A DNA stretch of 64,000 bases from Micromonospora sp. NBC_00421. Lineage in GTDB: Bacteria > Actinomycetota > Actinomycetes > Mycobacteriales > Micromonosporaceae. Every line of letters begins with the position of its first letter. Position 1 is the first letter of the stretch. Both the position numbers and the translations under genes were made by a program. Below, piece by piece: positions 55,113 to 63,861 of this stretch. The DNA is taken from positions 372,001 to 436,000 of the forward strand of contig NZ_CP107929.1 in NCBI RefSeq assembly GCF_036017915.1, written 5' to 3'. Under the pieces are notes generated by a model. That model did no database searches. It was not told where the DNA came from and saw nothing but the letters and a program-made list of their open reading frames with translations.

Positions 55113-55178
55113 GCCGCACCCACGCAGGCGCGACGGGGTGCCGCCGTGCCGCACCCACGCAGGCGCGACGGGGTGCCG
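55113..55178. repeat. Perfect 31-bp direct repeat
   Basis: 55113-55143 and 55148-55178 are identical and begin GCCGCACCCACGCAGGCGCG, 4 bp apart. They lie between the divergent kinase and Rv2175c-like genes, overlapping their regulatory area. Confidence 0.85.
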
Positions 55179-55215
55179 CTGCACGTGCGGCCGGGCGACG
55201 TGGCAGGGTGGTCGG

Positions 55216-55605
55216 GTGACCGATTCCGTACCCGCCGACCAGTCCGTCGGCAGTGACCTGGCCGGCCCCAGCGACCCGGCGGACTGGCTGAGCCTCCCCG
55301 ACGTCGCCGAGCGGCTCGACCTGTCGATCAGCAAGGTCCACCAGATGATCCGGGACCGTGAGCTGATCGCCGTACGCCGGGACGGCATCCGCCGGATCCC
55401 CGCCGACCTGGTGGCCAACAAGACGGTGCTCAAGCACCTGCCCGGCGTGCTCAACCTGCTCGCCGACGCCGGCTATGACGACGAGGCCGCGCTGCGGTGG
55501 CTCTACCAGCGTGACGACACCCTCTCCGGCGGCACCGGTGCGGTCACCCTCGGCGGCGACCACGCCCGCGAGGTGAAGCGCCGCGCCCAAGCCCTCGGCT
55601 TCTAG
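55216..55605 (+). CDS. Rv2175c-like winged-helix DNA-binding protein
   Basis: 129 residues from GTG. WLSLPDVAERLDLSISKVHQM is the wHTH, RRDGIRRIPADLV follows, and NLLADAGYDDEAALRWLYQRD closes it, all as in Rv2175c. In mycobacteria Rv2175c binds DNA and is phosphorylated by PknL on an N-terminal Thr; here the N-terminal ~25 residues contain one Thr and several Ser (MTDSVPADQS). Divergent from the kinase gene by ~180 bp. The target DNA is unknown. Confidence 0.88.
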   Translation: MTDSVPADQSVGSDLAGPSDPADWLSLPDVAERLDLSISKVHQMIRDRELIAVRRDGIRRIPADLVANKTVLKHLPGVLNLLADAGYDDEAALRWLYQRDDTLSGGTGAVTLGGDHAREVKRRAQALGF

Positions 55606-55627
55606 CCCCACCCCCGCGCCACCCCCG

Positions 55628-55686
55628 CCCCACCCTGCTCCACCCCACCCTGCTCCACCCCACCCTGCTCCACCCCACCCTGCTCC
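55628..55686. repeat. 15-bp C-rich tandem repeat
   Basis: TGCTCCACCCCACCC repeated three times plus a partial unit, after the Rv2175c-like gene. Confidence 0.8.
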
Positions 55687-55723
55687 TTGCCCTGCCCCCG
55701 CCCCCCTGCCTCTGCCCTGCCGC

Positions 55724-55805
55724 GTTGATCAAGAGGTTTAAGTCAGTTGATCAAGAGGTTTGGGTCATCTGCCGGGGCATTCGTGACCGAAACTTCTTGA
55801 TCAAC
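55724..55805. repeat. Family-B repeat cluster
   Basis: Two direct copies of GTTGATCAAGAGGTTT (55724, 55746) and one inverted copy (55784-55805, two mismatches over 22 bp). It lies between convergent Rv2175c-like and prenyl synthase genes. Confidence 0.85.
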
Positions 55806-55843
55806 ATGGCCCGGCGTGGGGTGGTGTGGGTGGGTGGGTGGGG

Positions 55844-56926
55844 TCAGTCGGCGCGGCGGGTGGCGGCGATGGCCAGGTCCACCAGGGCCTGGCGGGCCTC
55901 GGTGTCGAGGTCGACACCGGCCAGCGCGGCCAGGGCGGTGTCGGTCAGGGTGACGATGCGCTGCTCGGTACGGGCCAACGCGCCGGTGCCGCGGATCAGC
56001 TCGCGGAGCCGGGCCACCCCGTCCTCGTCCAGCTCCGGATCGCCGAGCCGGCCGAGCAGCAGGTCCCGACCGGCCTCGTCGGCGGCCTCCACCGCCGCCG
56101 CCACCAGGTAGGTGCGCTTGCCCTCACGCAGGTCGTCCCCGGCCGGCTTGCCGGTCTGCGCCGGGTCGCCGTACACCCCCAGCACGTCGTCGCGGAGCTG
56201 GAACGCCTCACCGAGCGGCAACCCGTACGCCGAGTAGGCGGTGCACACGTCCGCCGACGCGTCGGCGAGTGCGCCACCGAGCAGCAACGGTCGCTCGACC
56301 GTGTACTTGGCCGACTTGTACCGGGCGACCTTGCCGGCCCGTTCCAGCGAGACCTCCCCGGTCGCCTGGGTCAGCACGTCCAGGTACTGCCCGACGGTGA
56401 CCTCGGCGCGCATCTCGTCGAAGACCGGTCGGGCCCGGGCCACCGTGTGCGGGTCCAGCCCGGCGGAGTGCAGCAGCTCGTCGGACCAGACCAGGCAGAG
56501 GTCACCGAGCAGGATCGCCGCCGCGTCGCCGAAGCCGTCCGGGGCCCCGTTCCAGCCGGCTGCCCGGTGCCGGGTGGCGAACCGTCGGTGCACCGCCGGC
56601 TCACCGCGCCGGGTGTCGGACCGGTCCATCACGTCGTCGTGGATCAGTGCGCTGGCCTGGAAGAACTCCAGCGCCGCCAGGGCGGTCACCACCTGGTCGG
56701 CATCCACCCCACCGGCACCCCGGAATCCCCAGTACGCGAAGGCCGGGCGCAGCCGCTTGCCGCCACCGAGCACGAACCCCTCGATCGCCTCGGCGACCGG
56801 GGTCAGAGCCTCGTCGATGCCGGCCATCCAGCCGCGCCGGCCGGCCAGGAACTCGGTCAGGGCCTTGTCGACGCGTTGCCGCAGGCCGGCACGGTCGACG
56901 GGGGAGACGGGAGCGGCGTGGGTCAC
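55844..56926 (-). CDS. idsA: Geranylgeranyl-type polyprenyl diphosphate synthase
   Basis: 360 residues from GTG. First Asp-rich motif HDDVMDRSDTRRG, GGGKRLRPA, GQYLDVL, and second motif FQLRDDVLGVYGD are all present. The residue pattern before the first motif (FFQASALI) allows longer products (C20 or more). It condenses IPP units into GGPP for carotenoids and quinones. TAGCGT at 56933-56938 on this strand ends 6 nt before the GTG, which suggests a leaderless mRNA. The carotenoid genes 2-8 kb away are likely users. Confidence 0.93.
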   Translation of the reverse strand: MTHAAPVSPVDRAGLRQRVDKALTEFLAGRRGWMAGIDEALTPVAEAIEGFVLGGGKRLRPAFAYWGFRGAGGVDADQVVTALAALEFFQASALIHDDVMDRSDTRRGEPAVHRRFATRHRAAGWNGAPDGFGDAAAILLGDLCLVWSDELLHSAGLDPHTVARARPVFDEMRAEVTVGQYLDVLTQATGEVSLERAGKVARYKSAKYTVERPLLLGGALADASADVCTAYSAYGLPLGEAFQLRDDVLGVYGDPAQTGKPAGDDLREGKRTYLVAAAVEAADEAGRDLLLGRLGDPELDEDGVARLRELIRGTGALARTEQRIVTLTDTALAALAGVDLDTEARQALVDLAIAATRRAD

Positions 56927-57103
56927 GCCCAGACGCTAGCCGGTCCCCGCCGCCGCCGCCGCACCACCACCTCGGCGCGTCACCCCGGTGGGCGCGGCAG
57001 GCCGCTGCCGGTCGAACTCACTTCTGCTCGGCAACCCACGTCCCGCGACCGGCGAACGTCGATACCAACCCACGCTACGTGCTGGCCGGACCTGGACGCG
57101 AAG

Positions 57104-57157
57104 GGCGATGCCATGTCGGGCCGCAAGATCGGCGATGCCATGTCGCGCCGCAAGATC
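57104..57157. repeat. Adjacent 27-bp tandem duplication
   Basis: GGCGATGCCATGTCGGGCCG... repeats immediately (57104-57130 and 57131-57157) with one mismatch; part of it (GCCGCAAGATC) recurs at ~57185. Confidence 0.85.
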
Positions 57158-57281
57158 TTCGTGCGGAAGGACGGTCTTCGCCCTGCCGCAAGATCCAGCG
57201 GGCGGGGGACGGGGCGTCGGGCGGGTCGGTGGGCGTCGATGTTCTGGTGGGAAGTGCGTGGGGTCGGACGGCGTCGCCCGC

Positions 57282-57287
57282 TAGAGT
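57282..57287 (+). promoter_or_regulatory. -10 box TAGAGT of a leaderless metF mRNA
   Basis: TAGAGT lies at -12 to -7 from the GTG at 57294; no ribosome site. Confidence 0.55.
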
Positions 57288-57293
57288 CGTCAC

Positions 57294-58211
57294 GTGGCGC
57301 TCGGTCTTCCCTCCGTCCTTCCCAATCCCCAGCCGGCGATCGGGGAGTTGATCCGCGACCGCCAGCCGACGTTCTCGTTCGAGTTCTTCCCGCCCAAGAC
57401 GGCACAGGGTGAGCGGCTGCTCTGGCAGGCCATCCGCGAGCTGGAGTCGTTGCGCCCGTCGTTCGTGTCGATCACCTACGGGGCCGGCGGCTCGACCCGG
57501 GACACCACCGTCGCGGTGACCGAACGGATCGCCACCGAGACCACGTTGCTGCCGATGGCGCACCTGACCGCCGTCAACCACTCCGTCGCCGAGCTGCGCA
57601 ACGTGATCGGGCGGCTGGCCGGCGTCGGCGTCCGCAACGTGCTCGCCGTGCGCGGCGACCCGCCCGGTGACCCGGGCGGCGAGTGGATCCGACACCCCGA
57701 GGGCGTCGGTTACGCCGAGGACCTGGTCCGGCTGGTCCGCGACGCCGGCGACTTCAGCGTCGGGGTGGCCGCCTTCCCGTACAAGCATCCCCGTTCGGCA
57801 GACGTGGACAGCGACACCGCACACTTCGTCCGCAAGTGCCGGGCCGGCGCGGAGTTCGCCATCACCCAGATGTTCTTCGACGCCGACGACTACCTGCGGC
57901 TGCGCGACCGGGTCGCGGCGGCCGGCTGCGACACGCCGATCCTGGCCGGGGTGATGCCGGTGACCCAGATCGGCACCATCGAGCGCTCGGTGCAGCTGTC
58001 CGGCGCGCCCTTCCCGGCCGCGCTGGCCGAGCGGTTCGCGCGGGTCGCCGACGACCCCGAGGCGGTCCGCCGGCTCGGCATCGAACAGGCAAGCGAGATG
58101 TGCGCCCGGCTGCTCGACGAGGGGGTTCCGGGCATCCACTTCATCACCCTGAACCGCTCGCCCGCGACCCGCGAGGTGTGGCGCAGCCTGCGGGCCGACG
58201 CCCGGGTGTGA
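57294..58211 (+). CDS. metF: Methylenetetrahydrofolate reductase
   Basis: 305 residues from [20 protein letters not shown] (catalytic Glu), [53 protein letters not shown] and [11 protein letters not shown] complete a flavin MTHFR. It reduces methylene-THF to methyl-THF, the methyl donor for methionine. In mycobacteria the ortholog (Rv2172c) is also beside idsA2. Confidence 0.96.
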   Translation: MALGLPSVLPNPQPAIGELIRDRQPTFSFEFFPPKTAQGERLLWQAIRELESLRPSFVSITYGAGGSTRDTTVAVTERIATETTLLPMAHLTAVNHSVAELRNVIGRLAGVGVRNVLAVRGDPPGDPGGEWIRHPEGVGYAEDLVRLVRDAGDFSVGVAAFPYKHPRSADVDSDTAHFVRKCRAGAEFAITQMFFDADDYLRLRDRVAAAGCDTPILAGVMPVTQIGTIERSVQLSGAPFPAALAERFARVADDPEAVRRLGIEQASEMCARLLDEGVPGIHFITLNRSPATREVWRSLRADARV

Positions 58212-58255
58212 ACGCGTCGACCCCGACACCTCGACCGTGCCGTGGCGGTTGACCG

Positions 58256-58945
58256 ATGGTGGGCACACAGCTGAAATGGGACGAGTACGCGACCGCCTGG
58301 GCGCGGTTGCACGGCGGCTTCGACCCCCGGGTCGCGGCGCCTGTGGTCCGTGCCTGGCTACGCTTCGCCTACCACGTCGGTTTCGTGCTGGGCCGGTTGC
58401 GGGTCACCCCGACCGCGGTGACCGTCGGCGGGGTGCTGCTCTGCCTGTGCGTGCCGCTGTTCAGCGTCCGGTCGCCCCAGGGGCCGATCGTCGGCGCGCT
58501 GTTCGTGCTGCTCGCCTCGGTCGCCGACAGCGTCGACGGGGCGGTCGCGGTAGCCACCGGCCGGACCACCCGGCTCGGCTACGTCTACGACTCGGTCGCC
58601 GACCGGCTCGGTGAGATCGCCTGGCTGGTGACGTTCTGGCTGGTCGGCGCGCCCGGCGCGCTGGTGGTCGCGGCCGGCGCGCTGTCCTGGCTGCACGAGT
58701 ACGTCCGGGCCCGCGCGGTCGCCGCCGGGATGCGGGAGATCGGCGCGGTCACCGTGGGGGAGCGGCCCACCCGGGTCTGCGTCGCCCTGGTCGGGCTGCT
58801 GCTGGCCGGGCTGACCGGGCTGATCGACCTCGACCTGGCGGCCGGCACCATCACCATGGCCACCGCCGTCTGGCTGCTGCTGGCCGGCTTCGGCCTGGGC
58901 CAGCTCCTCTCCACCGTCCGCCGGGCCCTGCTCGACGCCGGCTGA
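58256..58945 (+). CDS. CDP-alcohol phosphatidyltransferase-family membrane enzyme
   Basis: 229 residues with ~6 hydrophobic segments. The catalytic signature DSVDGAVAVATGRTT...GYVYDSVADR keeps all four Asp that bind metals, but the usual Arg of DGxxAR is Val. The N-terminal amphipathic helix and TPTAVTVGGVLLCL follow family layout. It would transfer a phosphoalcohol from a CDP donor to an acceptor (inositol, glycerol or sugar). The acceptor is unknown. Convergent with the desaturase gene, 4-bp gap. Confidence 0.85.
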   Translation: MVGTQLKWDEYATAWARLHGGFDPRVAAPVVRAWLRFAYHVGFVLGRLRVTPTAVTVGGVLLCLCVPLFSVRSPQGPIVGALFVLLASVADSVDGAVAVATGRTTRLGYVYDSVADRLGEIAWLVTFWLVGAPGALVVAAGALSWLHEYVRARAVAAGMREIGAVTVGERPTRVCVALVGLLLAGLTGLIDLDLAAGTITMATAVWLLLAGFGLGQLLSTVRRALLDAG

Positions 58946-58949
58946 CCCG

Positions 58950-60437
58950 CTACCAGGCGGGGCCGATCTCGTCGGCGACGATCTGGGCGGACATGGTGAC
59001 CATCGGCAGGCCGCCGCCGGGGTGGCTGGAGCCGCCGACCAGCCACAACCCGTGCGCCGGACCCCGGTTGGCGGGGCGGAGCAGCCCACCCGCCGTGCCG
59101 TAGATCGACCCGCCCGGCGCGGCGGTCGCGGCGTCCAGGTCGGCCGGGGTACGGGTCTCGCGGAACACCAGCCGGTCCCGGACGTCGACCCCCCGCTCGG
59201 CGAGCACGTCGAGGATCCGGTCGGCGTACGCGTCGGCGAGCCCCGGCCGACGCCAGTCCACCGCATCCGGGGCGGTGCCGTGGCGGGCGGCGTTGACCAG
59301 CACGAACCACGCCTCGTGTCCGGCCGGGCGGGCGGTCGGGTCGTCGGCCACTGTGACGAAGACCGTCGGGTCGGTCGCCGGCCGGGCCCGGATCCCCCGC
59401 CCGGGGTCACCGAAGACGGCGTCGAACTCGGCGTCGTAGTCGCCGGGGAAGAACACGGTGTGGTGGGCCAGGCCGGAGTCGCCGCGTACCCCGAGCAGCA
59501 GCACGAAACCGGCCAGGCTGCGGTCGGTCAGCGCGGCCAGCCGGCGCGGGTGGGGCAGCAGGTCCCGGTAGACGGTGAGCGCGTCGGCGTTGGCGACCAC
59601 CACGTCGGCGGGCACGGGCGCGTGGACCCCGGCCAGGCGTACCCCGTGCACCCGGCCACCGGCGGCGTCGATCCGGGTGACCGTCTCCCCGGTGCGCACC
59701 GTGACGCCCAGGTCCAGGCAGCGGGAGAGCAGCGCGTCGGCCAGGGTGCCCAGCCCGCCGCGCAGGTACCAGCCACCGAAGGTCAGCTCGGCGTAGGGGA
59801 CGGCGACCAGCGCGGCCGGGGCGCGGCGCGGGTCCGCGCCGGTGTAGGTGGCGTAGCGGTCCAGCAGCATCCGCAGCCGGGGTTCGGACAGGTGGCTGCG
59901 GCCCAGCCCGCGCAGGGTGCGGCCGGGGCCGATCGCGGCCAGGTCGCCCAGCCGCCAGGCCAGCGCGGCCAGGTCGCGCGGCGAGTCGACGGTCCGCCGC
60001 AGGATGTCCCGGTGCGACGCCGTCCAGACCCGGGCGGCCCGCCGCCACAGCCGCTGCCAGTCGGCGGCGGACCGGTCGCCGAGGGTGGCCCCGATCCGGG
60101 CGGCGAACTCGTCCGGGTCGGCGCACGAGTCGAGGGCCGGTCCGCCACCGGGGAAGACGTGCCGCACGATCGGATCCAACGGGACCAGGTCGAGGTACTC
60201 GTCGAGCTTCGCGCCGGTCGCCTCGAACAGCTCGTGGAAGACCTGCGGCAGGGTGAGCAGGCTCGGCCCGGTGTCGAAGTGGAAGCTGCCCGCCGGGGTG
60301 TCGTGGACGTGGCGGCCGAGCTTGCCGCCGACGGTGTCGGACCGTTCGAAGACGGTCACCTCGTGCCCGCTGACCGCCAGCCGGGCGGCGGTGGCCAGCC
60401 CGCCCACGCCGGCGCCGATGACCACGATCCGCGCCAT
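58950..60437 (-). CDS. Carotenoid desaturase (CrtI/CrtD-like)
   Basis: 495 residues from an ATG with AGGAGG upstream. FAD-binding VVIGAGVGGLATAARLA and FERSDTVGGKLGRH, FDTGPSLLTLP, and the C-terminal GLWLVGGSSHPGGGLPMVTMSA are typical of CrtI-family desaturases. In this operon, after a CruF-like hydratase and a glycosyltransferase, a C-3',4' desaturase (CrtD) role is more likely than phytoene desaturase. Last gene of the unit. Confidence 0.88.
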   Translation of the reverse strand: MARIVVIGAGVGGLATAARLAVSGHEVTVFERSDTVGGKLGRHVHDTPAGSFHFDTGPSLLTLPQVFHELFEATGAKLDEYLDLVPLDPIVRHVFPGGGPALDSCADPDEFAARIGATLGDRSAADWQRLWRRAARVWTASHRDILRRTVDSPRDLAALAWRLGDLAAIGPGRTLRGLGRSHLSEPRLRMLLDRYATYTGADPRRAPAALVAVPYAELTFGGWYLRGGLGTLADALLSRCLDLGVTVRTGETVTRIDAAGGRVHGVRLAGVHAPVPADVVVANADALTVYRDLLPHPRRLAALTDRSLAGFVLLLGVRGDSGLAHHTVFFPGDYDAEFDAVFGDPGRGIRARPATDPTVFVTVADDPTARPAGHEAWFVLVNAARHGTAPDAVDWRRPGLADAYADRILDVLAERGVDVRDRLVFRETRTPADLDAATAAPGGSIYGTAGGLLRPANRGPAHGLWLVGGSSHPGGGLPMVTMSAQIVADEIGPAW

Positions 60438-60448
60438 GCCGCGTCCTC

Positions 60449-61579
60449 CTAGCTGACCGGACGGCCCCGCCAGGACAGGCGACGCCGCTTCCGCAGATGG
60501 TACGACCGCAGGGTCAGCCAACCGAGCACCACGACCGACACGGGGTGGGCCAGCGCGTCGGGCCAGGCCCGGCCGCCGGTGGCGCGGGCGCTGCGCACCC
60601 GCCCGGCGACTCCGGCGGCGTACCCGAGCAGGGCCAGCCCGGCTGCCGGCGGCGAGCCCGCCACCAGCGCCGCCACCGCCAGCAGCGGCGGCGCGGTGTA
60701 GAGCAGGAGCAGCGCGGCGACCACTGTCGCGGCGGCCCCCGGGTGGCCGAAGGTGGCCCAGAGCGACTTGGTGTAGCCGTCGCGCAGTTGGGGCCAGGTC
60801 CCGTACATCCGGCAGTCGGCCAGCCGGGAGCCGTCGGCCAGCGCGATCCGCCCGCCGGAGCGCTTCACCGCCCGCGCCAGCTCGATGTCCTCCAGCACCC
60901 GGTCGGCGACGGCGGCGTGCCCGCCGGCCCGGTCGTAGCCGGCCCGGTCCACCAGCAGGAACTGCCCACCGGCCGCGGCCAGCGACGGCCGCGCCGAGCG
61001 TTCCATCGCACGCAGCGGCAGGAAGGTCAACCACAACCACTGCAACAGCGGCTGCACCAGCCGGTCACCCACCGTCCGCACCAGAATCCTCGGGTACGCC
61101 GACAGCAGCGTCGCCCGTGCCGCGCGCAGCTCGGTCACCGCCGCCGCCACCGCGTACGGGGTGAGCACCACGTCCGCGTCGACGAAGGCGAGCACGGTGG
61201 CGGCCGGCCCGGCGTGCCCGGCGAGTTGGTGGCAGGCGTACGGCTTGCCCAGCCAGCCCGGCGGCGGGGTGACCCCGGTGAGCAGGGTGACCCGGGGGTC
61301 GTCGCCGACCACCGCACGGACCACCTCGGCGGTGCCGTCGGTCGAGCCGTCGTCGAGCACCGTGATCCGTAGCCCCGGCACCCCCTGCTGGGCGAGCAGC
61401 GCGCGCAGGCACGGGGTGACCCGGTCGGCCTCGTCGCGCAGCGGCAGCAGCACCGCCACGGTCTCGTCGACCTCGACCGGCCCGTCGACGGGCCGACGCA
61501 GCCAGCACCCGGCGTTGACCCAGGTGTGCACGGTCAGCGCGAGCACCGCGACGGCCAGCGCGAGCGCGACGACGGTCAC
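60449..61579 (-). CDS. GT2 glycosyltransferase of the carotenoid operon
   Basis: 376 residues from the GTG overlapping the CruF stop. One N-terminal helix, then GT2 motifs VLDDGSTDGTAEVV, FVDADVVL and VLEDIELARAVKRSGG, with QLRDGYTKSLWATFG before two to three C-terminal membrane helices. It is best explained as adding a sugar to the hydroxylated carotenoid end. The sugar is inferred (glucose) by analogy with sioxanthin. Confidence 0.88.
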   Translation of the reverse strand: MTVVALALAVAVLALTVHTWVNAGCWLRRPVDGPVEVDETVAVLLPLRDEADRVTPCLRALLAQQGVPGLRITVLDDGSTDGTAEVVRAVVGDDPRVTLLTGVTPPPGWLGKPYACHQLAGHAGPAATVLAFVDADVVLTPYAVAAAVTELRAARATLLSAYPRILVRTVGDRLVQPLLQWLWLTFLPLRAMERSARPSLAAAGGQFLLVDRAGYDRAGGHAAVADRVLEDIELARAVKRSGGRIALADGSRLADCRMYGTWPQLRDGYTKSLWATFGHPGAAATVVAALLLLYTAPPLLAVAALVAGSPPAAGLALLGYAAGVAGRVRSARATGGRAWPDALAHPVSVVVLGWLTLRSYHLRKRRRLSWRGRPVS

Positions 61580-62565
61580 CGCCGACCCACCGCCCGCCCC
61601 CGCGCCCCCGCTGCCGGCCGGTCGGCGGGCCGGTGGCGGGCGCGCAGCAGGGTCACCGCCAGCGGCACCGCCACCACCGCCATGCCCACTGCGCCCCAGA
61701 CCGCCGAGGCGGGCAGCCGGAGGAAGACCGCGTGCGCCAGCACACTGGAGAAGTACGTCCACAGGTAGAGCGCGAACATCGGGTCGTCGCGGGAGTCGGT
61801 GACCGCGACGGCCGACCCGGCCAGCGGGCGCAGCGCGCTCATCAGCAGCACCGCGAAGAGCAGCCAGCCCAGGTAGTTGCTGACCGGGATGCCGGGCAGG
61901 CCGGGCAGCGCCGGGGTGGCGTCGCGCCACACCCAGTAGCCCTCGGCCACCATCTGCGGGTCGAGGAAGAGGTCCCAGCCGGCCAGCCCGACGGTGGCCA
62001 ACGCCACCCGCCCGGCGTGCCCCGCCCACCCGGGCGTCGCGCTGCCGGGTGCTGCGGTGCGCGGTGCTGCGGTGCGCGGTGCTGCGGTGCGCGGTGCTGC
62101 GGTGCGCGGTGCTGCGGTGCGCGGTGCTGCGCTGCCGGCCGGTGCGGTGCCGGCCGGTGCGGTGCCGGCCGGTGCGGTGCCGGGGGCCCGGCCGGTGGGC
62201 GTGGTCAGCCGGACCGCGGCCAGCCAGGCGGGCCAGGCCATCCAGGTCCAGGCCAGCGGGATGATCAACGGCACCCCGGCCAGCTTCGGCCCCAACTCGC
62301 CTGAGTAGTCGTAGCTGCCGAACGGAAAACCGGTCGCCACCCCCAGCGCCTCGATCGCGAACCCGCCGCCGGTGGCCACCGCGACCAGCGCCACCGCCGC
62401 CCGGGGGCCCCGGGTGAGCAGCGCGTGCCCCACCGAGAGCAGGTAGCCGAGCACGACCGTGGCGACGGTGAGGCGGGCCCGGGTGACCCCGGTGGTGAGC
62501 GGATAGCAGATCTGGGTCAGCACCAGGACGGCCAGCAGCAGCCACGGGACGTGCCGGCGGGTCAT
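61576..62565 (-). CDS. cruF: CruF-like carotenoid 1,2-hydratase
   Basis: 329 residues from the ATG overlapping the GNAT stop. Seven or more membrane helices. FGSYDYSGELGPKLAGVPLIIPLAWTWMAWPAW and GWDLFLDPQMVAEGYWVW are the DUF422/CruF hallmarks. A loop of ~50 residues between helices consists of AAPRT and GTAPA repeats encoded by 15-bp units, much longer than needed. It adds water across the psi end to make the 1'-hydroxyl that is then glycosylated. Confidence 0.9.
   Translation of the reverse strand: MTRRHVPWLLLAVLVLTQICYPLTTGVTRARLTVATVVLGYLLSVGHALLTRGPRAAVALVAVATGGGFAIEALGVATGFPFGSYDYSGELGPKLAGVPLIIPLAWTWMAWPAWLAAVRLTTPTGRAPGTAPAGTAPAGTAPAGSAAPRTAAPRTAAPRTAAPRTAAPRTAAPGSATPGWAGHAGRVALATVGLAGWDLFLDPQMVAEGYWVWRDATPALPGLPGIPVSNYLGWLLFAVLLMSALRPLAGSAVAVTDSRDDPMFALYLWTYFSSVLAHAVFLRLPASAVWGAVGMAVVAVPLAVTLLRARHRPADRPAAGARGRAVGRR
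62049..62179. repeat. In-frame minisatellite in cruF
   Basis: Five exact copies of GTGCTGCGGTGCGCG (62049-62123) and three of CCGGCCGGTGCGGTG (62135-62179), both 15 bp, so copy changes add or drop five residues without breaking the frame. Confidence 0.92.
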
Positions 62566-63131
62566 GACGCGGTCGGGCCGGACGTGTCGGGGCGGGGCAA
62601 CGGCAGGTCGCGGCCGAGCACCCCGAACGGTCGTTCGTCGCCGGGGAACCGGAAGTGCCGCAGGACGTCGACGAAGCCGAACCGCCGGTAGAGCCGCCAG
62701 GCCCGCGACGCCTGCTCGTCGGCCTCCGGGGTGGACAGCAGGGTGGTGCCGCCCTCGGCGAGGCTGAGCAGGGCGGTGAGCTGCCGGGCACCCACACCGT
62801 GCCCCTGCGCGGGCGGCCGGACGTGCAACTCGACCACCTCGAAGCAGTGGGTCAGCCAACGCTGTCGGGCGTCCGGGTCCAGCGCCCGGTAGACCTGGTC
62901 GTGCCACCACTGTCCACCCGCGCCGAGGTAGCCGTACCCGAAGCCGGCCAGGTGGCCCTCGGTGGTGAGGCTGGCGACGGCGCGGAACCCGGGTCGTCGG
63001 GCGTGGGTGGCGATGTAACCGCGTCGGGCCTCCAGCAGCTCGCTGCGGTAGCCCATCGCCTCCCCGTACACCGCGACCACGTCGTCGAGCCGCCGGACGA
63101 GATCCTCCGGCGTCCACCGCACCAACCTCAT
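62562..63131 (-). CDS. GNAT-family acetyltransferase in the carotenoid operon
   Basis: 189 residues from ATG. The N-terminus MRLVRWTPEDLVRRLDDVV, VELHVRPPAQGHGVGARQL (the CoA loop) and RAWRLYRRFGFVDVLRHFRFPGDERP are GNAT core. Overlaps CruF by 4 bp and follows the CrtA-like gene by 10 bp, so it is firmly in the operon. An acetylated carotenoid is not expected; its substrate may be unrelated. Confidence 0.85.
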   Translation of the reverse strand: MRLVRWTPEDLVRRLDDVVAVYGEAMGYRSELLEARRGYIATHARRPGFRAVASLTTEGHLAGFGYGYLGAGGQWWHDQVYRALDPDARQRWLTHCFEVVELHVRPPAQGHGVGARQLTALLSLAEGGTTLLSTPEADEQASRAWRLYRRFGFVDVLRHFRFPGDERPFGVLGRDLPLPRPDTSGPTAS

Positions 63132-63141
63132 GCGCGTCCTC

Positions 63142-63861
63142 TCACGGTTGCGGATCACCGTCGGCGACCCATCCCAGCACCGACCGGTCACCGACCACTG
63201 CGCGCACCTCGAAACGCGCGAACAGCTCCTCCGCGTACCACCCCTCGGTGGGGGTGCGGGTGATCGCCGCGCGGTGCTCCGGGTGACGGTACGCGAACGC
63301 CACGAGGTCCGTCGGGTCGCGCCACACGCTGACCGTGCCCTGCCAGCCCAGCGGCGCCTCACCCACCCCGAAGCGGGCGAGCAGCCCCGGCGCGGCGTGC
63401 AGCGCTGCCGCGACCGGCGGGACGGCCTTCCAGAAGGTGAGCGCGCGGCGGGGACGCAACCGGGCCCGGGTCAGCGCCAGCACCGGTCCGTCGACCCGGC
63501 CACCCGCCGGATCGCCGAACGGACGCCGGCCCGACCACTCGCCCCGGCTGGTCACCGGGCGCAGCTCCAACCGGGCCGAGGCGCGGGCGATCCGGGCCCA
63601 GGAACGGCCCACCGGGGAGGTGTCGAAGCCGGCCGCCGCAGCGGGAGAATCCCACACCACCAGGGCGGCCCACCGGGTCAGGTCGGCGTCCCCCGGGCCG
63701 AAGCCGGTGCCGGTCCCGGTGCCGAGCAGCTTGCCGAACCGTACGCCGGGAGTGCGCCGCAGCCGGCCCGGGTGCCGGGCCATCCGCACCAACGCCTGAC
63801 CGAGGGCGGCCCGGTGCACCCGCCACACGTGCAGGGTGACCAGCTCCGGGGTGGTGTTCAC
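63142..63861 (-). CDS. CrtA-like (spheroidene monooxygenase-type) protein
   Basis: 239 residues from the GTG overlapping the YbaK stop. VTLHVWRVHRAALGQALVRM, RFGKLLGTGTGTGF, LALTRARLRPRRALTFWKAV, GLLARFGVGEAPLGWQGTVS and FAYRHPEHRAAITRTPTEGW fit the CrtA family. Such enzymes oxygenate C-2 of acyclic carotenoid ends. In this operon a 2'-hydroxylation is a good guess. Confidence 0.85.
   Translation of the reverse strand: MNTTPELVTLHVWRVHRAALGQALVRMARHPGRLRRTPGVRFGKLLGTGTGTGFGPGDADLTRWAALVVWDSPAAAAGFDTSPVGRSWARIARASARLELRPVTSRGEWSGRRPFGDPAGGRVDGPVLALTRARLRPRRALTFWKAVPPVAAALHAAPGLLARFGVGEAPLGWQGTVSVWRDPTDLVAFAYRHPEHRAAITRTPTEGWYAEELFARFEVRAVVGDRSVLGWVADGDPQP

Larger units (their letters stand above)
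56927..57293. other. 367-bp divergent intergenic stretch
   Basis: Contains the leaderless promoters of idsA (-) and metF (+), and a tandem 27-bp duplication. No gene seen. Confidence 0.6.
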
